64,000 nt of DNA from Chryseobacterium oleae (GTDB lineage Bacteria; Bacteroidota; Bacteroidia; Flavobacteriales; Weeksellaceae): the NCBI RefSeq assembly GCF_900115055.1, contig NZ_FOVD01000001.1, positions 1,178,001 to 1,242,000 on the forward strand, in the 5' to 3' direction. A program made the translations under genes and the position numbers. The notes under the pieces are model-generated. The model had not been told where the DNA came from, ran no database searches, and saw only the letters and a program-made list of their open reading frames with translations. Shown here piece by piece: positions 50,764 to 59,557 of this stretch. The stretch's first letter is position 1; each line of letters opens with the position of its first letter.

Positions 50764-51524
50764 AGTTAATCACCTATAACGTCAACGGAATCAGGGCTGC
50801 CTTTACGAAAGATTTTCTAGGCTGGCTGAAGACTGCGGACCCGGACATCGTCTGCATTCAGGAAAGCAAAGCGGGAAATGACCAGATCGACATCGAAAGC
50901 CTTGAAAAAATCGGGTATCACAGTTATTGGCATTCCGCAGTAAGAAAAGGCTACAGTGGCGTCGGAATTGCGTCTAAAATCAAACCTAATCATGTTGAGT
51001 ACGGATGTGGTATCGAAAGCTATGATAATGAAGGCAGGATCATCCGTGCGGATTTTGACGGATACTCTGTAATTTCAGTCTATGTCCCTTCCGCAAGTAA
51101 TATCGAAAGGCTGGAATTTAAGATGCAGTTCTGCCACGATTTCCTTACTTATATAAAGGAGTTGCGTAAAACGATTCCTAACCTTATTATTTCCGGGGAT
51201 TTCAATATTTGTCATCAGGCCATCGATATTCACGATCCGATCCGTTTAAAGAACGTTTCCGGCTTCCTCCCGATGGAAAGGGAATGGATGACCAGTTTCA
51301 TCGCAGAATGCGAGCTGATCGACAGCTTCAGATTTTTCAATAGTGAACCGGATAATTATACATGGTGGAGCTACAGACAGAACTCAAGAGCGAAGAACAA
51401 AGGCTGGAGACTGGATTACAACTTTGCGACCTATACGCTTAAAGATAAACTTTCAAGAGCTGTGATATTAAAGGAGGCCGTTCATTCCGACCACTGCCCT
51501 GCTTTATTGGAATTCAATATATAG
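50760..51524 (+). CDS. xth: Exodeoxyribonuclease III
   Basis: 254 aa. Mg2+-dependent AP endonuclease and 3'-5' exonuclease of base excision repair. EEP-fold motifs are complete: YNVNGIRAA (N-terminal Asn), CIQESKAGNDQID (metal Glu), SVYVPSAS, LIISGDFNICHQAIDIHDP (Asp/Asn), WWSYRQNSRAKNKGWRLDY and VHSDHCPALLEF (catalytic Asp/His). The start overlaps the stop of the YciI gene by 4 nt. A terminator shared with rlpA follows. Confidence 0.95.
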   Translation: MKLITYNVNGIRAAFTKDFLGWLKTADPDIVCIQESKAGNDQIDIESLEKIGYHSYWHSAVRKGYSGVGIASKIKPNHVEYGCGIESYDNEGRIIRADFDGYSVISVYVPSASNIERLEFKMQFCHDFLTYIKELRKTIPNLIISGDFNICHQAIDIHDPIRLKNVSGFLPMEREWMTSFIAECELIDSFRFFNSEPDNYTWWSYRQNSRAKNKGWRLDYNFATYTLKDKLSRAVILKEAVHSDHCPALLEFNI

Positions 51525-51540
51525 AAAGACTATAAAAGTA

Positions 51541-51567
51541 AAAAGCCAGCTGATTCAGCTGGCTTTT
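51541..51567. terminator. Bidirectional intrinsic terminator
   Basis: 13-bp stem AAAAGCCAGCTGA / TCAGCTGGCTTTT around a single T, with A and T tracts on either side. It serves xth and the convergent rlpA gene. Confidence 0.88.
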
Positions 51568-51586
51568 TTAAATTTAAATCATAAAT

Positions 51587-51958
51587 TTAGTCGACAATTT
51601 CATATTCAACCGGAATGGTACCATGACTGATATCTCCGATTTCATCGAACGCGGCTTTAGAAATATCTAATGCTCTTGATGCATGGAAAGGTCCTCTATC
51701 ATTAATCTTCACTATCACCTGTTTTCCATTGTTCAGATTGGTAACTCTAATATTAGTTCCAAACGGAAGCGTTCTGTTTGCAGCGGTGAACTTTGAATTA
51801 CTAAAGATCTCTCCGCTTGCTGTTTTTCTACCATTAAACTTATCGTGGTAGTACGATGCATAACTTGTTTTCTTCGCATCTAAGGTATTACCTGTAAAAG
51901 AATAAACACCTAAGGTTGAAATCATCATTATGATTACGAGAATGAATCTTTTCATCAT
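51587..51958 (-). CDS. RlpA-like double-psi beta-barrel protein
   Basis: 123 aa. Signal peptide to about residue 22, then a double-psi beta-barrel (about 30-123) with ASYYHDKFNGRKTASGE, FTAANRTLPFGTNIRV, VIVKINDRGPFHASRALDIS and AAFDEIGDISHGTIPVEYEI. The catalytic Asp of lytic transglycosylases (NDRGPF) is present. The SPOR domain of full-length RlpA is absent, so septal targeting is not expected. It likely cleaves or binds denuded glycan strands. A TACTTTTG -7 element (51992-51985) lies upstream. Confidence 0.88.
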   Translation of the reverse strand: MMKRFILVIIMMISTLGVYSFTGNTLDAKKTSYASYYHDKFNGRKTASGEIFSNSKFTAANRTLPFGTNIRVTNLNNGKQVIVKINDRGPFHASRALDISKAAFDEIGDISHGTIPVEYEIVD

Positions 51959-52762
51959 CTTGAATTTTATTGGTTTTGACGGAGCAAAAGTATAAGGAAT
52001 GTTGTAAAGTCCCTACTCCATATGTTAAAAACCGTTAACGAAAACAAAATAATATGTTAACAAGGCCTGTAAGTTCCTATTAACAGGGGTTTTAGACTAC
52101 ACTGTTAAAAAACGTTAAAAAAACAGGTCAAAAGTTAACATAATTAACTTATTAAAGAAAAAATTCAAAATCACAAAAGTACAACTATCTGATATTCAAT
52201 ATTTTAAATAAATTATAAAAATTAAAGAAAATCACTTCTATCATTTTAAAATCTAAAAACTTTAAGAACTTTAATGGGCAGAACTACTTGACAGAAGTCT
52301 TTTAAGGCCATATACTACTATCATTAGTATTTATTTTAACAATGGTTTTTAACAGTCAAATGAATTAGCCTGTAAAAATCACTCATTCAAACCAGCGTTT
52401 TCTGATCTTCTTTTTCAATGTTCTATTTTATTGTAATCAAATTGGGTACCAAATGAATTTCACAATCAACTGCAAATTCTTATTATGTTTTAAATACCGA
52501 ATGTATCAGATACAAAAATCGGTCGAAAACGGTATTCTTACCATCTATCTCAAACGTTTGATTTTGATACCTTATATATATTATAGAAAGCAATCAATCC
52601 AAATTCTTGAATGATGTTAATTCTTAGAGATAAAAGCCTAGCTACCGGATACTTCGTTTATTTTACTTTAAAGTCAATGAACATTTATACTTCTCTTTAA
52701 AACAAAAAACCAATGATTGCTCATTGGTTTTATATTTTATATAGTTAAGATAAGGGGAAATC
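51959..52762. other. AT-rich gene-free region with clustered GTTAA(C) motifs
   Basis: 804 bp with no credible ORF or RNA gene. Between 52024 and 52150, eight TTAAC/TTAAA words occur, most preceded by G (52024, 52034, 52056, 52080, 52104, 52114, 52134, 52145), spaced roughly 10-24 nt. The remainder is AT-rich and featureless apart from the terminator at 52706-52731. Confidence 0.5.
52706..52731 (-). terminator. Intrinsic terminator of secreted protein gene
   Basis: 11-bp stem AAAACCAATGA / TCATTGGTTTT with a TTGC loop. Read on the minus strand, a T-rich tract follows. Confidence 0.85.
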
Positions 52763-53518
52763 TTATTTTAAGTATTCTATTACATAGTCGTATGTTCCTG
52801 AAGGATACACCACTGACATACTTGGAGAACCTGTAATTGCATTTCCTGCACTGGTAGCTACTGTGTAAGAATACAAGCTTCTGTCATAAACAGTGTTTGT
52901 ACCTGCTTTATAAATGGTAATACCATATAAAGTAGTCATTCCTGTAGGAGCAGGGATATCTACAGCAGTTGAAGTACCAGTTGCTGTGAAAGTTCCTTTC
53001 TTAGCAAAAAGTTGTTTATCAACGCCTACACCTGTATTGATCAAAGTATTTGTAGCTGTTTCAGCAGTACCGATAGTTACTTTAGGAGAAGCTCCCATTG
53101 CCAACCATCTACCCGATGTTATTGAAAAGTTTCCTGAAGTTGGTCCCGCTGTTGGGTTCGAGAAATAATAAAACCCAGGAACAATAGCTTGCCCTCCAAC
53201 TCCAGAACCTGTTGCTGGTGTATTACCAGTACCAGTATTATAAACGATCATACCATCATATGCAGTAGGAAAGTTATCTTCATCACCTGTAGTTGTAGCA
53301 AATGTAAAATTCACTAAGTTAGTTCTTGGGAAAACCAAACCTTTTCCGTCAGTAGTATTAGCATCTGCACTGAAACCATTTGTTGCACCAGAAGCATCCA
53401 TAAACGCTGATTGTCCATTGATGTTTCCACTGGCAAAACCATTGGTTCTTAATTGTGCCTTAGAATATTGGGATATTGCCATTGTAGCGACAACCATCAG
53501 TAAAAATTTTTTATTCAT
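52763..53518 (-). CDS. Secreted protein of unknown function, Thr/Gly/Ala-rich
   Basis: 251 aa. Signal peptide to about residue 21 (ISQYSKAQ). The mature part is low in charge and rich in Thr, Gly, Ala and Asn: DANTTDGKGLVFPRTNLVNF, FPTAYDGMIVYNTGTGN, GFYYFSN and SGRWLAMG. The GLVFPR...DGMIVYNT...GFYYF...GRW string resembles the leader region of Bacteroidota surface or tail-fibre-like proteins, in which a similar block precedes beta domains. No enzyme motif. It follows a similar gene after 27 nt, so the two are probably co-transcribed and related. Confidence 0.75.
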   Translation of the reverse strand: MNKKFLLMVVATMAISQYSKAQLRTNGFASGNINGQSAFMDASGATNGFSADANTTDGKGLVFPRTNLVNFTFATTTGDEDNFPTAYDGMIVYNTGTGNTPATGSGVGGQAIVPGFYYFSNPTAGPTSGNFSITSGRWLAMGASPKVTIGTAETATNTLINTGVGVDKQLFAKKGTFTATGTSTAVDIPAPTGMTTLYGITIYKAGTNTVYDRSLYSYTVATSAGNAITGSPSMSVVYPSGTYDYVIEYLK

Positions 53519-53545
53519 GACTTAAATGTGTATTAAAGTTATTAA

Positions 53546-54184
53546 TTATTGTGCAGAATATGATTGCCAAGCAGTACCATCATATACAAAACCAAGCCCT
53601 CTACCATTAACCCCAAGAGAGTTAACAGAAGTTGCACTCATACCGTTAACAGTAATTGATGCAGGACCGCCAACTTTAACAAGTGTGATGGTTTTACCTT
53701 TTGTAGCTGCACTCACAGGTATTGTAGATAAATCAGCATTTGAACTAATAAATACATAACCATTTAAATCAGCTGCAGATAAATCTGTTCCACTCGCTGA
53801 AGTTCTAACTGGTATAACAGCATTAGGAGTACTGCCACCACCTCCAAAAGGTTTCCATTCAGGAACAGTATTATCAAAGTAATAGAATCCTGCTCCGGTA
53901 ATTTTCGCTTTTCTTGCTCCGGCACCAGTTCCGGAAGTAATGTAAACCATAGCTCCGTTCTGAGGAGCACCATAAGTACCTGCAGTATCATCTTTAGAAG
54001 TTAATTCTGCTGCGGTCATACGAGGGACTAGTAAAGCATCAGGTCTGGCATTATCGGTAGTATTGGCTACTACGTCTAAAGTGGCGGAAGGTGTAGTCGT
54101 GTTAATCCCTACACGTCCCTGCTGAGCCTTGGAAACTGCCGAAAGGCCAACGAGCATTGTCGCTGTTAATAAAAATTTTTTCAT
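53546..54184 (-). CDS. Secreted tail-fibre-like protein of unknown function
   Basis: 212 aa. Signal peptide to about residue 20 (SAVSKAQ), then the hallmark GRVGINTTTPSATLDVVAN block (about 23-41). LVPRMTAAEL, GAMVYITSG and GFYYFDNTVPEWKPFGGGG follow. This GxVGINTxxPxAxLDV...LVPRM signature is widespread in Bacteroidota secreted or surface proteins with trimeric-fibre-like architecture. The C-terminal half (about 118-212) is a Ser/Thr/Ala-rich beta domain. Same block order as the downstream gene, and likely the same operon. The job is unknown; surface structure or adhesion is a guess. Confidence 0.78.
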   Translation of the reverse strand: MKKFLLTATMLVGLSAVSKAQQGRVGINTTTPSATLDVVANTTDNARPDALLVPRMTAAELTSKDDTAGTYGAPQNGAMVYITSGTGAGARKAKITGAGFYYFDNTVPEWKPFGGGGSTPNAVIPVRTSASGTDLSAADLNGYVFISSNADLSTIPVSAATKGKTITLVKVGGPASITVNGMSATSVNSLGVNGRGLGFVYDGTAWQSYSAQ

Positions 54185-54538
54185 AAGTTTTTAAAGATTT
54201 AAATTACATTATTTTCCATCAATATTTCCAAAATGGAAGATGCATCTCAACTTGTGCTCATCATCTAAGCTGTTTGTGTATCAGCTTATTTAAATAGGCA
54301 ACTGCTTGAAGCATTTGATTTTAAAACATTGCTTATTGCGCAAATTTAAGACATAATTTTCAAATTAATTCATATTATATAAAAAAAATAGAATACTTTT
54401 ATTTAACAAAATAATAACCTATTGAAAATCAACATTATCTATAATTCAGCAATTGTATAAGTTGTGTTAAATTTTATTAATATTTTTAATTATCTGTGAA
54501 AAAGCAAAATGCTTATGATCGCTGTAACATACAAGTTA
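54185..54538. other. AT-rich gap upstream of secreted protein pair
   Basis: 354 bp between the rimO stop and the secreted gene pair's start. It contains no ORF and no hairpin with a T-run. It must hold the promoter of the secreted pair on the minus strand, but no clear TAnnTTTG element was found. Confidence 0.5.
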
Positions 54539-55840
54539 TCAGATCAATTCTCCATACAAGTCAAATTCTTCTGCTGAAGTTATTTTCACCTCTGCAAACT
54601 CTCCGATAGAGATATATGTTTCCTCTGCTGAAACCAGAACTGTATTGTCTACATCAGGGGAGTCATATTCTGTTCTTCCAACAAAATAATTCCCTTCTTT
54701 TCTGTCGAATACACATCTGAAAGTTTTCCCTATTTTCTCCTGATTTTTCTCCCATGAAATCTGTGACTGAAGTTCCATGATTTCTTCTACTCTAGCTTCT
54801 TTCACTTCCTGTGGGATATCGTCTTCCAATACATAGGCACCGGTATTTTCTTCGTGAGAATAAGTGAAACATCCTAATCTGTCAAATTTCTGCTCTCTTA
54901 CCCAGTCCTTCAGCTCCTGAAATCTTTCTTCTGTTTCTCCAGGATATCCTACGATCAAAGTAGTTCTTACCGCCATATCAGGAACTTTCTCTCTGAATTT
55001 GGCTAATAATGCATTGGTTTTTTCATGAGTTGTTCCACGCTTCATGGATTTCAACAAATCGGAATTGATGTGCTGAAGAGGAATATCTATATAGTTACAA
55101 ACTTTAGGCTCTTCGCGGATGATATCCAGAACATCTTCAGGAAAACCGCTAGGGAAAGCATAATGAAGACGGATCCATTCAATCCCTTCTACTTTCACCA
55201 ATTCTTTTAAAAGCTCTCCAAGCGCACGTTTTTTATAAATATCAAGACCATAATAGGTAAGATCCTGTGCAATAAGAATAATTTCTTTGGTTCCTTTTTT
55301 GGCTAATTTCTGAGTTTCCAGAACCAATTTTTCAATAGGAGTAGAAACGTGCCCTCCTCTCATTAATGGAATGGCACAGAAAGAACATGGCCTGTCACAG
55401 CCTTCTGAAATCTTAAGGTATGCGTAATGCTTAGGGGTAGTGGTCAATCTTTCCCCTACCAGTTCATGCTTGTAATCTGCACCCAAATGTTTTAACAGGA
55501 TCGGAAGATCTCTCGTTCCAAAATACTGATCCACATCAGGGATTTCTCTAATAAGATCCGGCTTATATCTTTCTGACAGACAACCGGTAACAAAAACTTT
55601 CTCGACTTCGCCTCTGTTTTTTGCTTCTACGTAATCAAGGATGGTATTGATAGATTCTTCTTTAGCATTGTCTATAAACCCACATGTGTTGATCACTACG
55701 ATATCTCCGCGGTCTTCATGAACCACTTCCTTTCCATTAGCTTTCAGCTGGCTCATTAATACTTCAGAATCATATACATTCTTGGAACACCCAAGTGTAA
55801 CCACATTGATTTTCTTCTTCCCTACAGATTTTGTGCGCAT
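54539..55840 (-). CDS. rimO: Ribosomal protein S12 methylthiotransferase
   Basis: 433 aa from the ATG at 55840. Radical SAM enzyme that adds a methylthio group to an aspartate of S12. N-terminal UPF0004 domain with VTLGCSKNVYDSE (first cluster Cys), NTCGFIDNAKEES and VTGCLSERY. The radical SAM CxxxCxxC is in SEGCDRPCSFCAIPLMRG. A TRAM domain closes the protein. The start follows a TTTG-N23-TATCTTTG promoter (55894-55860), which rules out the longer frame to 55927. Confidence 0.95.
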   Translation of the reverse strand: MRTKSVGKKKINVVTLGCSKNVYDSEVLMSQLKANGKEVVHEDRGDIVVINTCGFIDNAKEESINTILDYVEAKNRGEVEKVFVTGCLSERYKPDLIREIPDVDQYFGTRDLPILLKHLGADYKHELVGERLTTTPKHYAYLKISEGCDRPCSFCAIPLMRGGHVSTPIEKLVLETQKLAKKGTKEIILIAQDLTYYGLDIYKKRALGELLKELVKVEGIEWIRLHYAFPSGFPEDVLDIIREEPKVCNYIDIPLQHINSDLLKSMKRGTTHEKTNALLAKFREKVPDMAVRTTLIVGYPGETEERFQELKDWVREQKFDRLGCFTYSHEENTGAYVLEDDIPQEVKEARVEEIMELQSQISWEKNQEKIGKTFRCVFDRKEGNYFVGRTEYDSPDVDNTVLVSAEETYISIGEFAEVKITSAEEFDLYGELI

Positions 55841-55859
55841 CGTTTTGATTTTGAGTGTG

Positions 55860-55894
55860 CAAAGATACAAAATAATAAAAGAGTAGTGACCAAA
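55860..55894 (-). promoter_or_regulatory. Promoter of rimO
   Basis: Minus strand TTTG (55894-55891), 23-nt spacer, TATCTTTG (55867-55860). The -33 element overlaps the T-tract of the polysaccharide operon terminator, so termination and initiation sites are interleaved. Confidence 0.72.
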
Positions 55895-55897
55895 AAA

Positions 55898-55926
55898 TGA
55901 AAACCACTTTAGCAAAGTGGTTTTCA
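55898..55926 (-). terminator. Terminator of polysaccharide operon
   Basis: 13-bp stem TGAAAACCACTTT / AAAGTGGTTTTCA with an AGC loop. On the minus strand a T6 tract follows. It lies 10 nt past the rmlC-like stop. Confidence 0.88.
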
Positions 55927-55935
55927 AGGTTTTAT

Positions 55936-56481
55936 TTAAAAATTTTTCTCTCTGATTCCGGGTGCATTCACATCTTTTTCAGAAAGTACCATATCTTTTT
56001 CATCAATCTTCCAGTCTATCATCAAATCCGGATCATTGAATTTCACGCTTCCTTCTGATTCTTTATTGTAAAAATTGTCGCATTTGTATGAAAAAACAGC
56101 TGTTTCACTCAGTACAGAAAATCCGTGCCCGAATCCTCTGGGAACATACATTTGTATTTTATTCTCTGCAGTAAGCTCTATTCCGAACCATTTTCCGAAA
56201 GTTGGAGAATCTTCTCTGAGGTCTACTGCAACATCCCAAACTTTTCCTTCAAGGCAGGATACTAATTTTGCCTGAGCGTGCTCTCCCTTCTGCAGATGAA
56301 GCCCTCTGAGAACTCCATAGGAAGACTTTGAAATATTATCCTGAACAAAATGTCCATTCATCCCAGTCAGTTCTTCAAATTTTTTTTCATTAAATTTTTC
56401 AAAAAAATAACCTCTCTCGTCTTCGAATATTGTGGGTTCTATGATATAACAATCCTTAAGCGGGGTTTCTTTAATTTTCAT
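55936..56481 (-). CDS. rfbC: dTDP-4-dehydrorhamnose 3,5-epimerase
   Basis: 181 aa. Cupin-fold epimerase that inverts C3 and C5 of dTDP-4-keto-6-deoxyglucose on the way to dTDP-L-rhamnose. Signature residues are IIEPTIFEDERGYFFEKF near the N-terminus, SSYGVLRGLHLQKG with the catalytic His, VWDVAVDLREDSPTFGKW and YVPRGFGHGFSVLSE. Full length. It is the last gene of the polysaccharide operon. The other rhamnose genes (rmlA, rmlB, rmlD) are not in this window, so either they lie upstream or the enzyme serves another sugar. Confidence 0.94.
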   Translation of the reverse strand: MKIKETPLKDCYIIEPTIFEDERGYFFEKFNEKKFEELTGMNGHFVQDNISKSSYGVLRGLHLQKGEHAQAKLVSCLEGKVWDVAVDLREDSPTFGKWFGIELTAENKIQMYVPRGFGHGFSVLSETAVFSYKCDNFYNKESEGSVKFNDPDLMIDWKIDEKDMVLSEKDVNAPGIREKNF

Positions 56482-56491
56482 GGTTATATTT

Positions 56492-57454
56492 CTATAAATT
56501 ATACTCCTTTTTCAGGCTCCATTTTAATGCTAAATACATTCCACCAGCAGGGATAAAGATAATCAAAATAACAGCCCAAACAGGAAGTTGCGAATGAATT
56601 AAGAATATATTAATTAATAATTGACAAACAGCATAAACAGAGCTTACCACCAGGTGCGAAACCTTTTTTTCATTGGCAAAAAGCTGGTATAAATGTCTTC
56701 TGTGTGCTTCAAAAATATTTTCTTTTAAAAGTATTCTTTCGGTGATGGTAAGAACGACCTCCATTCCATAAATTGAGAGAAGTAAGATATACTTGTATTC
56801 GCCCGTTTTCATGACAAGAAGAGTGATAAGCCCTATTACCCAAAAGCCTATCCCCATACTTCCAACATCGCCGGCAAAACATTTTGCTTTTTTTCTAAAA
56901 TTAAAAAAAAGAAATACTATAGAAGCTAAAATAGGATACAGTATAAAATTTTCATCTGTAAACTGAATGATATCTTTATTGATATAGGCTAAGGAACCAA
57001 GAGCAACAAGGCTATAAAGCCCCGTCATCCCATTGATGCCATCCATAAAGTTGTAAGCATTAAGAGTACCAATTATTACGACAAACAGGATTGGCCATAC
57101 CCAGAAAGGCATTAAAGTGAAAGCTCCTGTAAAATAGAGAAGCAGAACGACGGAAACCAAATGAACCGAAAGCCTGATTTTATTTGATAAAGTTCTAACA
57201 TCATCTATAAAACTAATGGTACAAATCGCCAAAAGCCCAAGTCCGAAAGCCCAATAATTTTGGATGGCTTCATTCAGATTAAACAGACAAAAGATAATGA
57301 ATGCAATAGGAAAAATAATTCCACCGCCTCTTAATGTTATCTGTGTATGCGCACTTCTGTGATTTGGTTTATCTATAATATTGTACTTATCAGCAATTCT
57401 GAAGTAAGCCAACATTGATATAAAAAGTAAAATTATTACAATTGCAAATTCCAT
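56492..57454 (-). CDS. Undecaprenyl-phosphate sugar-1-phosphate transferase (WecA/WbpL-like)
   Basis: 320 aa, about ten TM helices. It starts the polysaccharide repeat unit by moving a sugar-1-phosphate from a UDP-sugar to undecaprenyl phosphate at the inner membrane. MraY/WecA-family motifs are DKPNHRSAHTQITLRGGGII (about 24-43), FIDDVRTLSNKIR (about 82), NAYNFMDGINGMTGLY (about 130) and FAGDVGSMGIG plus the cytoplasmic EAHRRHLYQL (about 250). The layout matches WbpL of Pseudomonas, which uses N-acetyl-fucosamine- or quinovosamine-type UDP-sugars made by the SDR gene beside it. Stop and start gaps to its neighbours are 3 and 10 nt. Confidence 0.9.
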   Translation of the reverse strand: MEFAIVIILLFISMLAYFRIADKYNIIDKPNHRSAHTQITLRGGGIIFPIAFIIFCLFNLNEAIQNYWAFGLGLLAICTISFIDDVRTLSNKIRLSVHLVSVVLLLYFTGAFTLMPFWVWPILFVVIIGTLNAYNFMDGINGMTGLYSLVALGSLAYINKDIIQFTDENFILYPILASIVFLFFNFRKKAKCFAGDVGSMGIGFWVIGLITLLVMKTGEYKYILLLSIYGMEVVLTITERILLKENIFEAHRRHLYQLFANEKKVSHLVVSSVYAVCQLLINIFLIHSQLPVWAVILIIFIPAGGMYLALKWSLKKEYNL

Positions 57455-57457
57455 AAA

Positions 57458-58351
57458 TTATAGTTGAAATTTTTCCATTACGTTGGAAGGATTAAAATCT
57501 AATTCTCTTTTTATTTTTTCATTAGAGAAAGTAAGAGAATCTGTAATTTTTCTTAATCTTAAAGAGTTGATAGGGGCTTTATTCCCAAGCAAATCGCCTA
57601 CTTTTGCTAATGATTTAGCTACAAAATAAGGAATACTTGCCGGTGATTTTTTATTTAAAATGGTTGAAATCTTATCCGAAATTTCTTTAAAACTTGGGTT
57701 GGCATTATCGCAGACATTATAAACGCCTCCATTTTTGCCTATAATACGAGTCGTAATTTCAGCAAAATCTTCTACCCAAAATATACTTTTCCGGGCTGTA
57801 CCACCTGCAATATTAAAATACTTCCCACTTCTCACCGCATTAATCATATCTCCTAAATTACCGGGAGGGTTAGGTCCAGCGATCAGCGAGGGTCTTAAAA
57901 TAAATAATTTAACATTATTCTTTTTGCACCAGCCTGTAAGAAATTCCTCTGCCATCATTTTACTTTTAGCATAAGGGGTGTGTCCTTCTAAAGCGACATT
58001 TTCATTTATATCATCACCAAAATCTCTTCCATATACTGCAACTGTACTGATGAAGATAAAATAGTCCGGTAGGTTTTTCTCTAAAGCACTGCAAAGGTTT
58101 CTGGTTCCATCAAAATTTACAGTATAAAAAAGTTTCTCCTCCTCCTGATTTTGAGGAATGGAATGTGCTTTTCCCGCTGCATGAAAAACGACATCAAACT
58201 TTTCATCAAATGGAACTATGGTATTGGCAATATCAAATACATAATCTGCCTTACTGGTTCCAAAAGTTTTTACCTGGAGATTTTTTTCTTTAAGTAAGGG
58301 AATTACATTTCTTCCTAAAAAACCGTTAGCTCCTGTGAATAGCACTTTCAT
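57458..58351 (-). CDS. NAD-dependent epimerase/dehydratase (SDR, WbjF/WbpK-like)
   Basis: 297 aa. Extended short-chain dehydrogenase with NAD-binding VLFTGANGFLGRNV (3-16), the catalytic Ser/Tyr/Lys in FISTVAVYG and TPYAKSKMMAEE, and LRPSLIAGP. It is expected to reduce a UDP-4-keto-6-deoxy-HexNAc to UDP-FucNAc or UDP-QuiNAc, the substrate of the initiating transferase immediately downstream (3 nt). The same SDR-transferase pairing occurs in Pseudomonas O-antigen loci. A 4-epimerase role is a possible alternative. Confidence 0.87.
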   Translation of the reverse strand: MKVLFTGANGFLGRNVIPLLKEKNLQVKTFGTSKADYVFDIANTIVPFDEKFDVVFHAAGKAHSIPQNQEEEKLFYTVNFDGTRNLCSALEKNLPDYFIFISTVAVYGRDFGDDINENVALEGHTPYAKSKMMAEEFLTGWCKKNNVKLFILRPSLIAGPNPPGNLGDMINAVRSGKYFNIAGGTARKSIFWVEDFAEITTRIIGKNGGVYNVCDNANPSFKEISDKISTILNKKSPASIPYFVAKSLAKVGDLLGNKAPINSLRLRKITDSLTFSNEKIKRELDFNPSNVMEKFQL

Positions 58352-59557
58352 TTAGATCGTATTATAAAATTTGTTCAATATTGTGTTTTCCGAAAATTTT
58401 TCTTCAGCTATTTTTCTTGCTTTTTCCTTTTTCAATTTCAAATCCAGAATTGAATTTTCATCAAATGAATTAAAAAAGTCTACAAGCTTCTGTTGCTCAA
58501 AATGCTGAAATGAATATCCTATATTTTCTTCTTTTACAAGCAGATCGATCTCACTGTTTTTTTCACCAATGTATAAAATAGGCTTTCCTGCAGCTAAGAT
58601 ATTATATGTTTTGGAAGGAACCCCCAGTCCAAACATTTTAGGAGCTAAACTTACAAACGCTACATCTGCCTTGTTTAAAACCGAAAGCTGGTCTTCTCTT
58701 GAATACGCACCGTCGAAATAAACATTTTGCAGTTGATTTTCCTGTACATATTCAAGCATTTTTTGCTTCACAGCCCCTTCTCCTACAAAATAGAAAGCAA
58801 GTTTGTCATTATTTACTTTTTTAATGACCTCCAGCACTTCCATTAGACCTTGAACCCGGCCTATATTTCCGGCGTACTGAAAAATAGTTTTATTTTTGAA
58901 TGGAGAATCGTTATCAAAAACCTCCTCTTTTGAAAGCGGATAAATATTTTCAACATCACCCCAGTTTTCAATGATCTCCATTTTTGAATGGCTGTTGTAT
59001 TTCCGAATCTTCTTTTCAATAACTTCCTGCATGTCCCGCCCTAATGTGATCAGCTGATCAGCATTGGAGTAAGCTTTATCAAATATTCTTCTCAGGATTT
59101 TGTATGCCAATGATTTTTCGGATTTGATAATTCCAGCCGGAATTGTGTTTTCAGGAAAAACATCATGGACCAAAATAACCAATTCAATTTTTTTAAATTT
59201 CTTGAGTATTGAGATGAGCAGAATTAAAGGAGCCGGATTGGTTACAATAAAAACCTTTTCTCCTTTCTTCACTTTTCTCCAAAGATAGAAGAAGATTGAC
59301 AGACTTAGAAAAATAAATCTCAGAGATCTGCTTATCAAACTGTTTTTATTACCTCCAAGCCCTTTTATCCTGTGAACAAAAACATCTGAATGAAGTGTAA
59401 AATTTTCACTCTTCTTTTGTTTGTCATATACAGGATCTCCGCAAACAACTTTTACATCATATTTTTCTGAAAGCTTGTTTGCTATTTTCGTGAGAATAAA
59501 AGAGGTTGAAGTTTCCTCAGGATAAAAAAGCTCAGTTGCGATCCAAAGATTTTTCAT
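58352..59557 (-). CDS. Glycosyltransferase family 4 (WbuB/WbjE-like)
   Basis: 401 aa from the ATG at 59557. GT-B retaining glycosyltransferase at the cytoplasmic face. N-terminal IATELFYPEETSTSFILTKI, central VIVTNPAPLILL-type region and VLVHDVFPENTIPAG. The C-terminal nucleotide-sugar domain holds FQYAGNIGRVQGL, YFDGAYSREDQL and VSLAPKMFGLGVPSKTYNILAAGKPI with the E-x7-E-like region following. WbuB-type enzymes transfer L-FucNAc, which fits the UDP-L-FucNAc genes upstream. The start ATG overlaps the preceding stop (TAATG). The longer frame to 59572 is less likely. Confidence 0.88.
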   Translation of the reverse strand: MKNLWIATELFYPEETSTSFILTKIANKLSEKYDVKVVCGDPVYDKQKKSENFTLHSDVFVHRIKGLGGNKNSLISRSLRFIFLSLSIFFYLWRKVKKGEKVFIVTNPAPLILLISILKKFKKIELVILVHDVFPENTIPAGIIKSEKSLAYKILRRIFDKAYSNADQLITLGRDMQEVIEKKIRKYNSHSKMEIIENWGDVENIYPLSKEEVFDNDSPFKNKTIFQYAGNIGRVQGLMEVLEVIKKVNNDKLAFYFVGEGAVKQKMLEYVQENQLQNVYFDGAYSREDQLSVLNKADVAFVSLAPKMFGLGVPSKTYNILAAGKPILYIGEKNSEIDLLVKEENIGYSFQHFEQQKLVDFFNSFDENSILDLKLKKEKARKIAEEKFSENTILNKFYNTI

